A stretch of 64,000 nucleotides of DNA from Rotaria sp. Silwood1 (lineage: Eukaryota; Rotifera; Eurotatoria; Philodinida; Philodinidae). Shown in pieces: positions 12,546-24,800 of this stretch. Every line of letters starts with the position of its first letter. Positions within the stretch are counted from its first letter, which is position 1. A program made the position numbers and the translations under genes. The notes beneath the pieces were generated by a model. The model did not search any database. It saw only the letters and a program-made list of their open reading frames with translations, and was not told the DNA's origin. Where the stretch lies: assembly GCA_905250075.1 (NCBI GenBank), contig CAJNOP010000522.1, forward strand, positions 19,907-83,906, given 5' to 3'.

Positions 12546-12917
12546 TAATAATGATTACACTTGTTGGTTTTTTATTTCTGATCAGGAAAAAACCAACAAT
12601 ATAAATAATAAAGGTGAAATGCACGACATTATTTATGTTCTTTTATTTTGACTATGACAACCATTTCCTATGTATTAGATACCCAATAAGACCAATAGCG
12701 TAATGCACGTGTCGATTGATATCTCATCATTGAGGACAGTAAGAAAGAAAAAAAAAAAGTAAGTTTTTTTTTTCACGTATGACATCAAATATTGTTATGA
12801 AAGAAAATTACACATAAAAGTCTGCACTCAATAATAAAAACAAATTAGAAAGTAAATTCATCGACTTTTGCAAAAAATATTTTGTTTTTTCGTCTACACA
12901 ACAATTTATAGAAGACG

Positions 12918-14486
12918 ATGTCTGCAATGTAAGTGTAACTTCTGACAAATTCAAATGTTATTTTATTTTTTCGATTTAGTAATATCAGAAACATTGATGA
13001 CAGAAGTATTCTCTTTAAATTTTCTAATGGTTCATTGGAAGTAACTATTCGACAAGGTGATATAAGTAAAGAAATATGTGATGCTATTGTTAATCCAACA
13101 AGAGTGTCAATGTATCCTAGTGGTGGATTGGATGAAATAATGCATAAAGCTATGGGAAAACTTTTTGATGATCAAGTAAGTGCAGTTAGCCAAGAGATGA
13201 AAGAAAATGCATGTCCTGTTGGACAATCAAGAATATTTGTTGCAAAAAATAGTCAAAATCCAAATGTGGCTCTTTTTGTTATAAACACTGTCGGTCCAGT
13301 TTATCAAACTGAAGAAAAAGAAAAAAGTGCTTTTCTTTTACAATCATGTTATTCAACATCATTACAGTTAGCTAATCTATATTCATTAACATCTATTGCT
13401 TATCCTGCTATATCATGTGGAGCGAATCGTTTTCCTCCACAAGAAGCAGCACAAGTTGCTATTGAATCAGTGAGACAGTATTCATGTAATGTTAAAGATG
13501 TTCGATTTGTATTATATGAACGTCCAATCTATGATGCTTTTGTTAAAGAATGGACTGACTATGCAGAAAAAATCAATCAAGCAGCTACTACTACAAGATC
13601 AACTATTGATGAAAGAAGTCGATTTCGAATAGCATCACGATCATCATTTGATTCGATTCGTGATTGTATTCTTTGTGATGAACAACAACTACCACCTGAT
13701 CGTGAACATTTATGTATTAAATGTTCAGAGTTAACACGTTCGAGGATATTCGATAGATTTTTACAACGACTATGTATTGCTGCTGAAACTTCACTTCATG
13801 AACTTAAAAAGGCATGTAAATTGTTAAAACCAATATTAAATTATTATCCACTAGTATATGCACCAATACAAAAATTTGATCAAAGTATTCATAAACGTGA
13901 TGTTGCTGCTGAATATTATGTACAAAATCATTGTGATAAACAATTTCGTAATTCGATGCCAGTAGCTGTTGTTGGTGATGGAAATTGTTTCTATAATACA
14001 TTTCTTAAGTTAAGTGGTGCTGGTGCAACAACTGAAGCATCAGCAGTAACCTCTGTTGAACTTCGAGCTCGCAATGTGGTTGAACTTGTTCTTCGTTTGA
14101 ATGAATACATAAATAAATATGCATCATTAGAAATGATTCTTGATAGTTTTGAAGATTATGTTCGAAAAGAAATGGTACATGATACACATTTTGCATCTAT
14201 TTGGGATCTTTTAAGTATATCAACTGTACTTAATATTGATGTTATAAGTGTTTATCCTAAAGTTAATGGTGATGAAGATATACATTATCAACTACTTAAT
14301 GGTAAACTTTTTAGTCCATTAATAAATAAACATGCAACATATGATACAAAATCAAAAATAACAACGCTAACAGGAGTCAATCATGTAAAAATTCTTTTTA
14401 CAAATTGTAACAAACAGTTGAAGATTGCGAATAAGAAAGAAGATTGGATGCCTAATCATTTTGTACCACTTCTCAGTTTGAGATAA
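12918..14486 (+). CDS. Macro domain / Cys4 zinc-motif / OTU protease fusion protein, copy B (505 aa)
   Basis: Tandem paralogue of 8707-10278 with the same gene structure: exon 1 at 12918-12928, a 51-base intron nearly identical to that of copy A, and exon 2 at 12980-14486. Both catalytic regions are preserved. The macro domain keeps VNPTRVS, GGLD, CPVGQS, NTVGP and PAISCGA, the Cys4 motif (CILCDEQQ...CIKC) is intact, and the OTU domain keeps GDGNCFYNTF and PNHFVPL. By eye the proteins are about 85-90% identical. Changes are scattered in the macro N-terminus (for example GGLDEIMHKAMG against GGLDTIMHNVMG) and in the C-terminal 80 residues. The Thr run of copy A is replaced by TRS, making B one residue shorter. 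Its upstream claudin-like neighbour is dead while this frame stays open, so it is probably functional. Confidence 0.85.
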
Positions 14487-15178
14487 GAAAAAAGTTTTTT
14501 TTTTAATTGTTATTTTTTGTTTTTTACATGTTTTTGAACGATAAGAAAAAAATATATATTTTGTTTATTTGAAGAATAGAATTGAAGGTTCTTAACGTTA
14601 TTTTTGTATATAATACTTTTGATTAATTCCGTATTTATACTTTTTGTTATATAAAAAGTATGTATATTTAAATGATTTGTTTATAGATTTAATTTATCTA
14701 TTTTGAGTGAAATTTTTTGTGATAAATTTTCTATGAAAATAGTTCAATTGGATGTAAAAGCAAAAAAGCAATTATGATTAACAGGAAACCAACAGATTAC
14801 TTATTATAATAAAAAGAATATATTACCATACATTTCAAGTATTTTCATGATTCGAATTTTATCCTATGTTATTATGTCTCACTCTAAGTTAAGCATAGCT
14901 GAAGACATCTGTAAGATCAAGTTGAATTCAATATCTTCATATTATTGTAATTGAAAGTTATAAATAGTGGCCAAAAGTGTACTAAACTCAAATATTATAA
15001 CTATTTTGAAGTACATAAATATATTCTTTATGTTGAAGTTTATTGTTTAAACGGAGCAAAATGATATCGGTTTGTTAATTATCTACTGTTTCAAGTTCCA
15101 CAACCTTTTTTTCCAATCAACTTCACCTCATTTTCAAAATCCACTTGACATGCAGATGTTTTTTTAGAAAATAAAAAC
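14487..15178. other. 3' flank of macro-OTU copy B
   Basis: The first part (to about 14870) is homologous to the flank of copy A. It carries T-rich stretches and several A-rich polyadenylation-like motifs. The rest is AT-rich with no coding signal that I can support. Confidence 0.45.
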
Positions 15179-15322
15179 ATGTTGAACGAAAAACTAGAGG
15201 TAAACAAATGCAAAACTCGACATATCCAAGCCATTATGAAATTGATAGAAAGAAAGTTTAAAGTCAAAGATCAAACGATTCAATATATTCAAGACAACGT
15301 GAAAGTTGTCGAACCTAAATAA
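15179..15322 (+). other. Small open frame (47 codons), lysine-rich, unidentified
   Basis: ATG to TAA frame, rich in Lys, Glu, Gln and Ile, with a heptad-like spacing that could form a helix (MKLIERKFKVKDQTIQYIQ). It is not preserved at the equivalent place in duplication unit A. It may be a remnant exon or chance. No promoter or splice context supports it strongly. Confidence 0.2.
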
Positions 15323-15896
15323 TATCAATGGTCTTTTAAAAAATATTTTACTATTATCTATAGTCCTTCACAAATCGATGGGTATATCTAGTCTTGACGA
15401 ATATAGTTCCTCATTAATCATTCCAATACAAAAGTTGGATGCTGAGTCGAAATAACGATTGGATATCCGTCGAAGCAGCTTAATTATATGATGATTTAAG
15501 TGATCTTAATTATCTTTTCAGCTGCTGGTTGCTAGGGTATAGGGAGAAATGGCAAAAAAAACATTGTTTTGAAATTTCACTCTCTATATTTTCCTTGAAA
15601 ATATCTGTGACTTTCACACAAGTGATGGTTGTGATCTTGGTCCTGCCGAGATCGTGGCCATCTTGTCAATATTTAATTCAAATCCATGTTCCGGATATTG
15701 GATGTCGAACTCGGTTGCAGTACACTATATTGTTTTAATTGTATTCAGAACAAAAAAGAAAAATAATAAAAGTGAAAAATACTAATTAATGAATTTATTT
15801 GTTTAATAATTCATGTTGAATATCAAGAGAATATCACCGGACGAAAATGAGATAGAAAAAAAAAACAAGAAACTATGTTCTTTTTTGTTTTCTAGA
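15323..15896. other. Convergent intergenic region before the cadherin gene
   Basis: Lies between the + strand duplication and the minus-strand cadherin stop at 15897. A 69-codon frame at 15529-15738 lacks motifs and gene-like composition. The part nearest 15897 is presumably cadherin 3' UTR. Confidence 0.4.
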
Positions 15897-18800
15897 TTAT
15901 ACATCAGTTTGAAAGAAAGAAGCTAATGTATTCGATTTTTTTCTATGATTTTCAATATCTGAGTCACTTGTTTGTCTTAAACGATTTATAGTTTTTGTTT
16001 TCATTTTCGATTTATTTGTTCCAATATTATCGTTTTCGGTTGATTGTAGAAGAGATGTTGCAGTTGAAGTCAATGAACTACTTAATCGATTACAATCAAT
16101 ATTATTGACAGACATATTTATCATTTTAGGTGCTATGAGAATAGAATTTTTCAATGATGAATTTTTTTTGTTCAATAATTTATACTTACTTTTAACAATT
16201 CTTGCATAGATAGGTAGTTTTGGTAATGATGTTACTGATCTAGATATATTGTTATGATTAACAGTACGTAAATATTTATGATTTTGATTTGTTATTGAAA
16301 ATGTTAATAGAATTTGATCATTATTAGATGATGTATTTGATGATTCAGTTAAATTAAGTTCATTTTCTGTTAAATCAGATAAAGAATTCAAACGAATTTG
16401 ATAATTTATTTCATTATCTGATTTATGAATATTAAAATATTCTGTTTTGATATAGGAAAATTTTATTAATACATCAAAAAAATAAAACTAAAACTTACGT
16501 GTTGGTGATAATGAAACTAAAATATTTAAGAAAAAAATCGAAATATAATATATTAATAATTTAATGAAACAACTTACAATCAAATAATTCTGTTTTTGGT
16601 GAAATATATGTGTTATCTAAAAAAGAAATAACATATATATATAAATAGAGTCAATCATAATCAATAATAACTAACCATAATTAGGTGAATTATCATGAAC
16701 AATAAAATCATCTGATGGAATAGTCGTTTTAGTTAAATAATATTTTGAATCATTCTATATAAAAATATGTTTATATTTTATTTTATTTTATTTAACTTAC
16801 TAAACAACGATTTAACGATTTGTATGCTTGATGATTATTCTATTAAAAATGAAATAAAATCAGAAATTTTGTAATCTAATTTTAGTCAAAACGCATTTAA
16901 TAAGATAAAATTCATATCAATTTGTTTAGTATGAACTTCTATGAGCTTAATGGTTATGAAATACATATGATCTTACGAGGGAACCACCCGAGGCGTCAAA
17001 AAGCTTTTGAGCTGAAATTTTGCCTACAAGTAGGGGATGCATAGACTAGAAAAGGCCTAAAAGGATATGGGCCCAAGTTGGGCTTTGACTGAGATATCGA
17101 CTATTTACTATAATTTTCCTATAGGATCCTACTTGTCTGATAGAATCAAAGTTTTGAATTTAGGCCTCAAACTTTGTCCACACCAAGGCCCCAATCAGAC
17201 AAGCTTGCCTACAAAGTTTCAGAACTCTGGGATAGACTATCTCCGAGATACTAGTATGTTAGCATAAAGACGCTTTTTTATGGATATAATGTTTCACATA
17301 GATATTTTGGCAGATTCATATCTTGGGGATAGTCTATCCAAGAGTTCTGAAACTTTGTAGGCGAGCTTGTCTGATTGGGACCTTGGTGCGGACAAAGTTT
17401 CAGACCTAAATTCAAAACTTTGATTTTATCGGACAAGTAGGATCCTATAGGAAAATTATGGTAAATAGTCGATATCTCAGTCAAATCCCAACTTGGGCCC
17501 ATATCCTTTTAGGCTTTTTCTAGTCTATGCATCCCCTACTTGTGCTCAAAAGCTTTTTGACACCTCGGATGGTTCCCTCGTAAGAAAAATATTAAGCTAT
17601 AGATAACACCGTATGCCGGTAAAATTATTCGGAAAGATAGAAAGATTATAATTCTAATTTCAAATATCATATATATATATAGAGAGAGAACTGTTTGGGT
17701 AGATTTAGTCCAGTTGCTTTTCTTCAATTTTAAAGTATATTTAGTTTTAGATTTTTCAATAATAATCTTTAATCTTACTCTATTATTTAAATAATTTATT
17801 ATCGGATTTCTATGATTATTCTCTCCAAATGTTATAGTTTCATTAGTTTGTGTTTCATTATAATTTAATTTAAGTAATCTTTGTCTTGAACTTTCAATAT
17901 GATTTGTTATTGATGATTGTTTATGTATAAGTAATGGTGCTGAAACTAATGGTTTATCATTAATAAAATTTTCTTTTCGTTTTTTATAATAATAAATAAT
18001 TAATATTAATAAAATACATATAATCAATGTAATAATTAATCCAATAAGTACATATCTTTTTATTGATATTGATAAAGAAATAACTGATATAGCAACACAT
18101 TTAAATGATTTATTTGAATTTGATAATAATGGTATACATTTTTCATCATATTGACATGGATAACTTTCACAAGGATATAAATCTAATTGACATTGACGAC
18201 CAGTAAAACGTGGTTTTGAACAATTACATTTAAAATTTAATCCATAATTCATACATATTCCACCATGATAACATGGATGATATAATGAACAAAAATCATT
18301 CGTATGAAAATGTTCTTGAATAATTTCAAATGATAGACAATTATTATTTATATTAATAAATTCAATTAAATTATTATTATTATTTGTTTGTTGTTGAAAA
18401 AATATTATTTGATTATTTAATGTTAAATTACCTAAACAACCTTTAAAATCAATACCAATTATTAATTGTTTAAGATTATTTGAATAAATTTGTTGTAATA
18501 ATATTATTTTAGTACTAAATATATGATCAAGTCGAATAAGATAATATTTATGAATATAATCTATTGAAAAATAAATATCATGCCATAAACCATCATTAAT
18601 TAATGTTTGATTTAATTCTAAGAGAATTTTTTCATCAAATTCAATATTAATATAACCATTAATAATTTTTAAAATTATTGAATGAAATATTTTAGTTTTT
18701 TCATTCAAATAAATTAATTTAAATAATTGACTTTTATTTGAATATGTACGAAAACTTAATGTTATTTTCATTTGTTGTGTTATATTCATAGTTAAATTCA

Positions 18801-21800
18801 TTTGAATTAAACTATTACCATTAAAAGTTAATGTATTTGATGAATCTAAATAAATTAATAATATTCAAACCGATCACAAACTAAGTCAGTAGAGTCTATC
18901 CGTAGAATTTTATATGATGGTTAAACTTTTCTATATTCTTTTATTGAAATGTTATAAAACTCACTTGCTTTTCATCTGACAAAAATAAATGATATTATTA
19001 TGGCTAAACTTAAGTCAACCCTGTTGATTCTTGCCAATATTTTAAATCATTGAGAAATGACAATCGTTATTTTCTGTCCGGTCTGGTCCGGCCGGTAAAA
19101 AAATCTGTCCTGTCCGACCAGCAACCGACCGGGCAAATTTTACAGCCAATGTGGCAAAAATCCGAGGAAAATAAACGACCATAAAAGTATCTGTTTAAAT
19201 AAAATGTTGGTGGAGATGAATTGAATATTCACATGCAGAAATCTGAACTAGGAATTGATCAATTTACATTTACGGAAAATTTATAAACCCAAAAATAAAT
19301 TTTAAAAAGTTTTATTTATTTTGAATTTAAAAATTTTACAAAATTTAAATTTATGTAGATCCAATTTAAAATTATAATAAATTAATAGCAAATCGTCATT
19401 CCTAATTCGAACTGGAAACTAAACTCTCCTTTCATATTTTATAGCAAGGTGCGTCGACTTTTCGAGCCCGACATCGATATAAATTAGTTATTCAGATCAA
19501 ATCTGTTTTTCATCTTAATTTCAAAAATGAAAAAAAAAACAAATTTATAACAAAAATCTAACACAAAAATGTAAATATTTATTTTTCTTGATTCAGGCAG
19601 CTGCCTGAATAGAACAAGAGAATAAATTATTTGATCAACTGAGCGATACACAAGAAAGAAAACGATAGAGATATAAAGAGAACAATCAATCGTTTATATT
19701 CAAATAGACGATAAGATATCTATCGAGTTTTTCGCAAACTCATTCTTCTGAATTGAAAACATCATAAAAAAACCGTTTTCAGTAGAGAAAATTCTTGGAT
19801 GCAAAAACCAATTTTGTAATGATGAACTGGCAAAAATCCGGTCCTGTCCGGCCCGGTTTAACTTCTTGTCCGGTCCGACCGGATCGGTTCCAACTCTGAT
19901 CCACGGTGGTCCTACCGCGCTGCCACAATGGCAGCGGCAGTGGCAGATTCTCAGTCGTGATGGACATCTCTGCTTTCTACGATAAAACTTAGGCACTGAA
20001 ACATACGACTATGACTTTTCGTTCTCGAACAGAAAGATCTTGAACTTGACCATGAATAAAAAGTTTTAAAAAATCAAGGTTCATTGAAGTATGCCTTGAA
20101 ACTTTCTTTGTTCAGTGTATTCATGGGCGTGGACTTCAAAATGTATAAAAGTAAAATTCTTGTACAATAATTACGAATAGATGATTTTCAATTGGTTGAA
20201 AATCTTTGAGGTAGATATGTGCCAATCCCAAGGAATTAGTATTCTGTCGAACTAGTATGAAATCGGACTAATATCGAGAAGGATAGATGACTTGTTTGAC
20301 AAATCGCCTATCGAATTGATATTCAATCAAAATGATATATCTATTAATTGGCTGCTACTATTAATATATATATGAAATTATTATCAATAGGAATATTGTA
20401 ATTCAGATAGAGATTCATCAAATAAAACTCACTTCGACATATTGGTGAATTGATATTAATACATTGAAATGAATTATTCTTAAGAATATTATTATAATTA
20501 CATAATTCATCTATACATTGACATGAATATGTTGTTGAATTTTCTTCAATACATTTTTCTATTGATAAACAAGGATTTGATGAACATGGTGATTTTTTAG
20601 TATATTTAAATTGACAACGTTCTCCATAATAATTATTTTTACATAAACATTTTATATTCCATTGATATTTTGGTATTAAACGTTGATATGTATTATAATA
20701 AATATATTCATATTGATTATATAATAAACTAATATAACTAGTACAATAACCATTATTTTCACATGAATTTAATTGACATTGATTAAAAAGAATTTTATCA
20801 AAAAGATTTTTTGAATTTTTTAATTTATTATAAAGAATTTCTTTATTTATATAATTATTCATTGTTGAATCTAATATAGCAATTAATAATTCAATTTGTT
20901 TTTGTTTTAATTCATATGTATAAATATGAACATGATTTATATGTACATTAATAATTTGAGCTAAATTTTGTCGTATTATTGGTAAATTATCATTAATAAA
21001 TTGTTCATATGTTATATTAGAATTTATATTTATTATTAATGATATTGTTTGATTTAACATTTCACGATAGATAGGTAAAAAATGAATATTAATTGTTTGT
21101 AATTTTTCTATTGATGGAAAAAAAATTTTTGTATGATTATTATTATTATGAAAAATAATTTCAGGTATAAATTCTTTTATAGCTATAGAAATTAAATAAA
21201 TTTGATATTCAATAGAAGATATTTGATGAAAAGATTTATAATAAAGTTCAGTTTGATTATTTGTTAATTGTTTTAGAAAAAAATTTTTATTTGATATTAA
21301 ATTAAAATAAATAAATTGATATTTTGAATGATTTTCAATAAATAATTGACCAAGATTAATTGTAAAAAAATTTTCTTCAAAATTTATATAACCATCAATT
21401 TTTTGTAATAAAATTTTTGGATATTCAATATTATATTGAAAATAATTTATATTAAGATTTAAATCTGAAAAAATTTTTTTATCATCCCATATACGAATAA
21501 TTAAATTATCTTCATGATTATGAATAATAGATTTAATAAGAATAAGTTCAATAATATTTTTATATGTATGAAGTGTATAACTTGTAAAAATATCATTAAT
21601 AATTTCATAAGTTAAATTTGATTGATCTTTATCAATAAATTCAATTTTATAAAGTATTGTATTTATCAATGGATAATAAAAATATAAAAGTTTTGTAAAA
21701 TTTTTTGTTAAAAATTCTGGAGGATTATCATTTAAATTACGAATATATATAGTAACATTTATAGAAGATAATAAAATAGACTAAATAGAAAATTTTTTTT

Positions 21801-24800
21801 TGCTTAAGAGATAGCATGACTTTTTTTTTTTGTCTATTATGAAATCTAAGTCGAATTGTACTTGTAACTTGACTAAAAATATTCAAATCATATCTAGACA
21901 TGTATCTTAATGGTCGATAGAAGATAAGATTAAAAACGGATCTATCAAGCTAAATTTGTTAGCCTTGTATGGGTGAGGGCGTGCGGTTGTGGATAGAAGT
22001 GCAAGCCGAAGGATCAAACAGCGGCGGCGGCGGTTTGAATGGTCAAATTTTTTTCCATAGCGGCGGCTTTGACAAACAAAACAAAAAAACGTTTTTATTC
22101 CTAAAAGACGAAAAAATGGCCGATCGCATATGTATCGATGTCAACGGCGGCGACGCCTCATATCATTATCAAAAAATTTCGTTCGTGCCGGCGGCGTAGC
22201 GGCTGAACTAAGTTTTTCTCAGTGACAGCGCCTAAAAAATTCATAAAATTATCTACGATTTTGTTGCGGCGGCGGCTAAGCTAGTTGTGGATGTTGATGT
22301 GGTGGCTCTGAATCGTTCATTTACTTTCACACCCGTGCCCACACTCACACCTTCAAAAGGAAAATTATTTAATGTCAATTAATCGCTATTTAAAACCTTT
22401 TTGTTATATGTCATTCTTTCTTTTTAAATAATAAACATTTGTTTGGAATTAAGCTGTTTGCTTTCTTTTAATTTTCTCATGTTCAGAAGTGTTAACTTCA
22501 GTTTTTAACATTGTTACTTTCGACCAAAGTAGGACGAATCATTACAAAGACTGATAGAAAAACTTATTTAGATTTCAGAAAATTAGATTAATAAATTTTG
22601 TTGTTATGCGGTAGTGAAAATTGATTAATATATAGCAGTTCTAGTTCTCGCTTAGTACACATTTATTATTCTTCTACTAATCATTATTCTAAGAAAATTG
22701 ATTATTATTTAGTTCCTCTATGCATCCTTTTGTTCACTTGTCAGTCTATGACTGATAAACAGATAGCCCGGTAACTCTGAAACTGGTACATCCGCGTTCA
22801 TGCTCAATATTTCTTTAAGACTTTCTTTCGTACCTGATTCTTTCGATCTTGTACAATAATTGTCACGTTATATTCATGTTTATCTATTTCATAATCAAAT
22901 ATTTTTCGATTAATAATTGTTGCATTATTTGATAAAATATCAAATAAATTCATTGGATCATATAAATAATAAATAAAATCAATTGAATTTTTTCCTATTG
23001 TACAAATTATTGTACCACTTGGTTCATTTTCATCAAGAAAACATTGATTTTGTTTATCTAATTGAAAATAAATATAGTCATCATTTATAATCGATATAAA
23101 AATATTTGTTCGATCAGTTAAATTAATACCATCTTCAATAGCTTCAATAATTAATGTAAAATTTTCTATTATTGTTGAAATATATTCATTTAAATAAATA
23201 TTTCCTGTATATTTATTAATTGAAAAAATAGATGAAGAATTTCTTAAATAATAACTTATATTTCCATTCATTATTGGATCATAACTTGTTGCATTTATTT
23301 GAAATATAAATTTTCCAGGTTGACTAGATTTATTTATATTTATATGATAAAAATCTTTTTCAAATATTGGTCCATGATCATTTAAATCATTAATATTAAT
23401 TATTAAATTATTTGTTAAATTTTTTTGATTAATATAATCTAATAAAATAATTTCATATTGTAATTTTTCACCATGAATTTCTCGATCAAATTTATCAAAT
23501 AAAATAATTGAACCAGTTGTTAAATCAATTGAAATTTGTGATGAAATATTTTTAAGATAATATTTATATTTAAATGAAAATAATTGATCATGATCAATTA
23601 TTTTTATACGACCAATATATAATGGTATAAGATTATTTTCATTAATATTATATATTAATGATTTTTTATCAAATTCTATTAAATTATCATTAATATTTAT
23701 TAATTTAATTAATATTGTCAATAAACAATGAATTTCATTAGGTTCAAGTATAATTGAAAATGAATAAATATGTTTTTGTTCATAATCAAGACGAAATTTA
23801 GATATTAATATACCTGTTGAAGAATTTAAATGAAATGTTTGTGTATCAATATTATTATTTAATTTCATTTGAATTTTTTCAATTAATTGAGAATTATTAT
23901 TTATCATGAATAATATTTCTTTAATATTACCTATTTTTGTACCAATAGGAGATTCTTCTTCAATCATCCATTCTATTGGCATCTAAAATAAATAAATAAA
24001 TATTTAGATTTTTATTAAACAAAAACATCAAAATTTTACTCACTACAGGACAAATAAAATAAGACCAATTCGGTGATCGAATTATTGATATATTAGTATG
24101 ACAATAAGATATTGATAGAGATGATATCAGAATAACTAAATCAAAATATTCCTCAGATGTTCTATTGAGCATTGATGAGTTTAAATAGATTTGACCGAAA
24201 TTATTTATAGTAAACAAATTATATTTATCTCCGGATAGAATATAATAATGATTTGAATTGTTATTCTTCAGATCGATGTTTTGAATGATTGTACCTGAGA
24301 AAATACATAAAAAAACTGTGATGTATCAAAGTTTCATCGTTCTATGGGTTGGTGTGAATGGAGGTTTCATCGAGTGGAGATAATGATTATGACAACACTC
24401 ACATCCAAAAACCGCTACTTTTATCGGACAAGATAGAGTAAGAAGATTGTTCTCAGTTAGGGACACAGAGTAGGACGAAAAACTTTACCTGACCGCTCTC
24501 TTATGTAGAGCTTTCACAAATGTTATAGACATTGTTTATATAAGATTACAGAATGTATATGAATAACACTTCGTTCTGATACATGAACCTCTTTCTCTCT
24601 CCGAAATCAGCAATGGAGTGAAATTTTTACGATTCTGAAAAGCTCTGGAAATTATTATTTGACTTGGGCATACAATGACTCTAAAAACTGATGATATAAA
24701 TTTAATTAGGATTTTTCTCGTAATGGCAATCATTTGGATATAGATAATTGTTTCTAATAATGTTTTCGAAAAAATAAAATCTACATAATATTCCCAAAAT

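Noticed and set aside
13804-14196. Minus-strand His/Gln-rich frames opposite the macro-OTU copy B
   Set aside because: Antisense shadows of the OTU-coding exon; the + strand carries the conserved catalytic motifs.
17067-17502. Two mirrored open frames (+ and -) with nearly the same protein sequence
   Set aside because: They are opposite arms of one palindromic MITE inside a cadherin intron and share identical residues only because of the inverted repeat.
19700-19996. Minus-strand frames with Cys/His-rich start
   Set aside because: Located in a GC-rich repeat inside a cadherin intron; two frames overlap and neither has a domain.
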